Made by a program: the position numbers and the translations under genes. 64,000 nucleotides of DNA from Cognatishimia sp. SS12 (lineage in GTDB: Bacteria > Pseudomonadota > Alphaproteobacteria > Rhodobacterales > Rhodobacteraceae): assembly GCF_028369055.1 (NCBI RefSeq), contig NZ_JAQNCZ010000001.1, positions 62,001-126,000 on the forward strand, read 5' to 3'. Shown here piece by piece: positions 63,489 to 64,000 of the stretch (position 1 is the stretch's first letter; each line of letters begins with the position of its first letter). The notes beneath the pieces are model-generated. The model saw only the letters and a program-made list of their open reading frames with translations. It did not search any database and was not told the origin of the DNA.

Positions 63489-64000
63489 CAACGCCGCTGG
63501 TGTTTCTGCCGGATATCCTTTGTGATGCGCGGCTCTTTGGACCGCAGATTGCAGAGCTGTCGGCGGAGATGCCGGTGAGCTTTATGCCGCTGGATGCCGG
63601 GGAGCGGCTTTCGGATTTGGCCGCAGACGTTCTGGCGCAGTGCCCGGCGCAGGTGGCCTTGGTGGGCAGCGGGCTTGGTGGGTTGGTGGCGATGGAAATA
63701 TTGCGCCGCGCCCCTGAGCGGGTGGGGCGGATTGCGCTTATTGCGACATCGCCCTTGCAGGATTGCCCGTTTGACACGCTGCGTTATGAGCCCTGGCTTG
63801 TTGCGGCGCGTGCCGGGCGGCTGGCGGAGGTGGTGCCGGCGTTGTTTGGCCTGACGGAGGCGCAACCAAATAGCGCGGATGCCGAAGTGTTGGCGCTGAT
63901 GCAGGACATGGCCGAGCGCATTGGCGTTGAGCGGTTCGTGCGCCAGGTGCGTGTGCTGCAGCGGCGGCAGGATCAACAATCGGTGCTGCGCAGATGCCAA
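63485..64000 (+). CDS. Alpha/beta-fold hydrolase, C-terminal end beyond window
   Basis: The frame is open from ATG 63485 to the window end, 172 codons, with no stop. The translation starts MTTPLVFLPDILCDARLF and has the nucleophile elbow GSGLGGLVAMEIL and a lid region (GLTEAQPNSADAEV). It is an alpha/beta-hydrolase like its upstream neighbour but not a close copy; the weak sequence likeness suggests two different substrates. The start overlaps the stop of the upstream gene (ATGA), so the pair is co-translated. Confidence 0.85.
   Translation, partial: MTTPLVFLPDILCDARLFGPQIAELSAEMPVSFMPLDAGERLSDLAADVLAQCPAQVALVGSGLGGLVAMEILRRAPERVGRIALIATSPLQDCPFDTLRYEPWLVAARAGRLAEVVPALFGLTEAQPNSADAEVLALMQDMAERIGVERFVRQVRVLQRRQDQQSVLRRCQ

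Overview
The window looks like a piece of a Rhodobacterales (Roseobacteraceae-type, Alphaproteobacteria) chromosome. The evidence is a fairly GC-rich, densely packed gene layout with many 4-bp ATGA overlaps, GlyA, AceE/AceF/lipoyl-E3, MaeB and FadJ/FadA proteins of marine alphaproteobacterial type, and two copies of an intergenic element (GC-rich hairpin followed by CACCCC-n-GGAGTATTT-nnn-AAAAGATGAAG) that I recall as common in roseobacter genomes. I cannot resolve the genus. I see no rRNA, tRNA, CRISPR array, prophage or insertion sequence.

Layout. 0-6 kb: a partial alpha/beta hydrolase, a small membrane protein, glyA, nadK, a cold-shock gene and NADP-malic enzyme maeB. 6-11 kb: a tightly coupled nucleoside-salvage operon cdd-deoA-deoB-add-upp. 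11-14 kb: two unassigned envelope proteins and a sulfotransferase. 13.6-21.4 kb: a beta-oxidation locus on the minus strand (two MerR regulators, acyl-CoA dehydrogenase, a ribbon-helix-helix-like protein, GST, thiolase, cupin, FadJ) with ACGT-rich inverted repeats in front of the proximal MerR gene. 21.5-30.5 kb: two PaaI-type thioesterases with a MATE transporter, an ArsC-like reductase, pyrD, a DUF952 gene, an exported 5'-nucleotidase with a possible Pho box, pirin, DUF1992, a Hint-domain protein with a probably frameshifted start, and an SRAP/YedK DNA-repair protein.

30.6-33.9 kb: ureidoglycine aminohydrolase, gap, a cysteine hydrolase and an orphan ABC permease. 33.9-39.6 kb: the pyruvate dehydrogenase operon aceE-aceF-lpd, preceded by a perfect 20-bp palindrome whose core also occurs in front of maeB. 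39.8-43.4 kb: urate-to-glyoxylate genes (allA, a puuE-uraD fusion, uraH, puuD), to which the ureidoglycine aminohydrolase at 30.6 kb also belongs. 43.4-44.6 kb: structured intergenic DNA followed by an AT-richer two-gene cassette of unknown function, the most foreign-looking DNA here. 44.6-57.7 kb: parE, an unassigned protein, a PLP decarboxylase, a second MATE transporter, an aminotransferase, sdhE, a MarR regulator, gloA, thyA-folA, a small cysteine-rich exported protein, a second cold-shock gene and an ArsC/Spx-like protein.

57.7-60.3 kb is a four-gene bufA-bufB-bufC-doxX operon, predicted to make a bufferin: an exported, post-translationally modified, copper-binding peptide. thrS and two tandem alpha/beta hydrolases close the window. 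Functional assignments come from recognising families by eye; no database search was run. Operator and promoter calls are inferences from symmetry and position.
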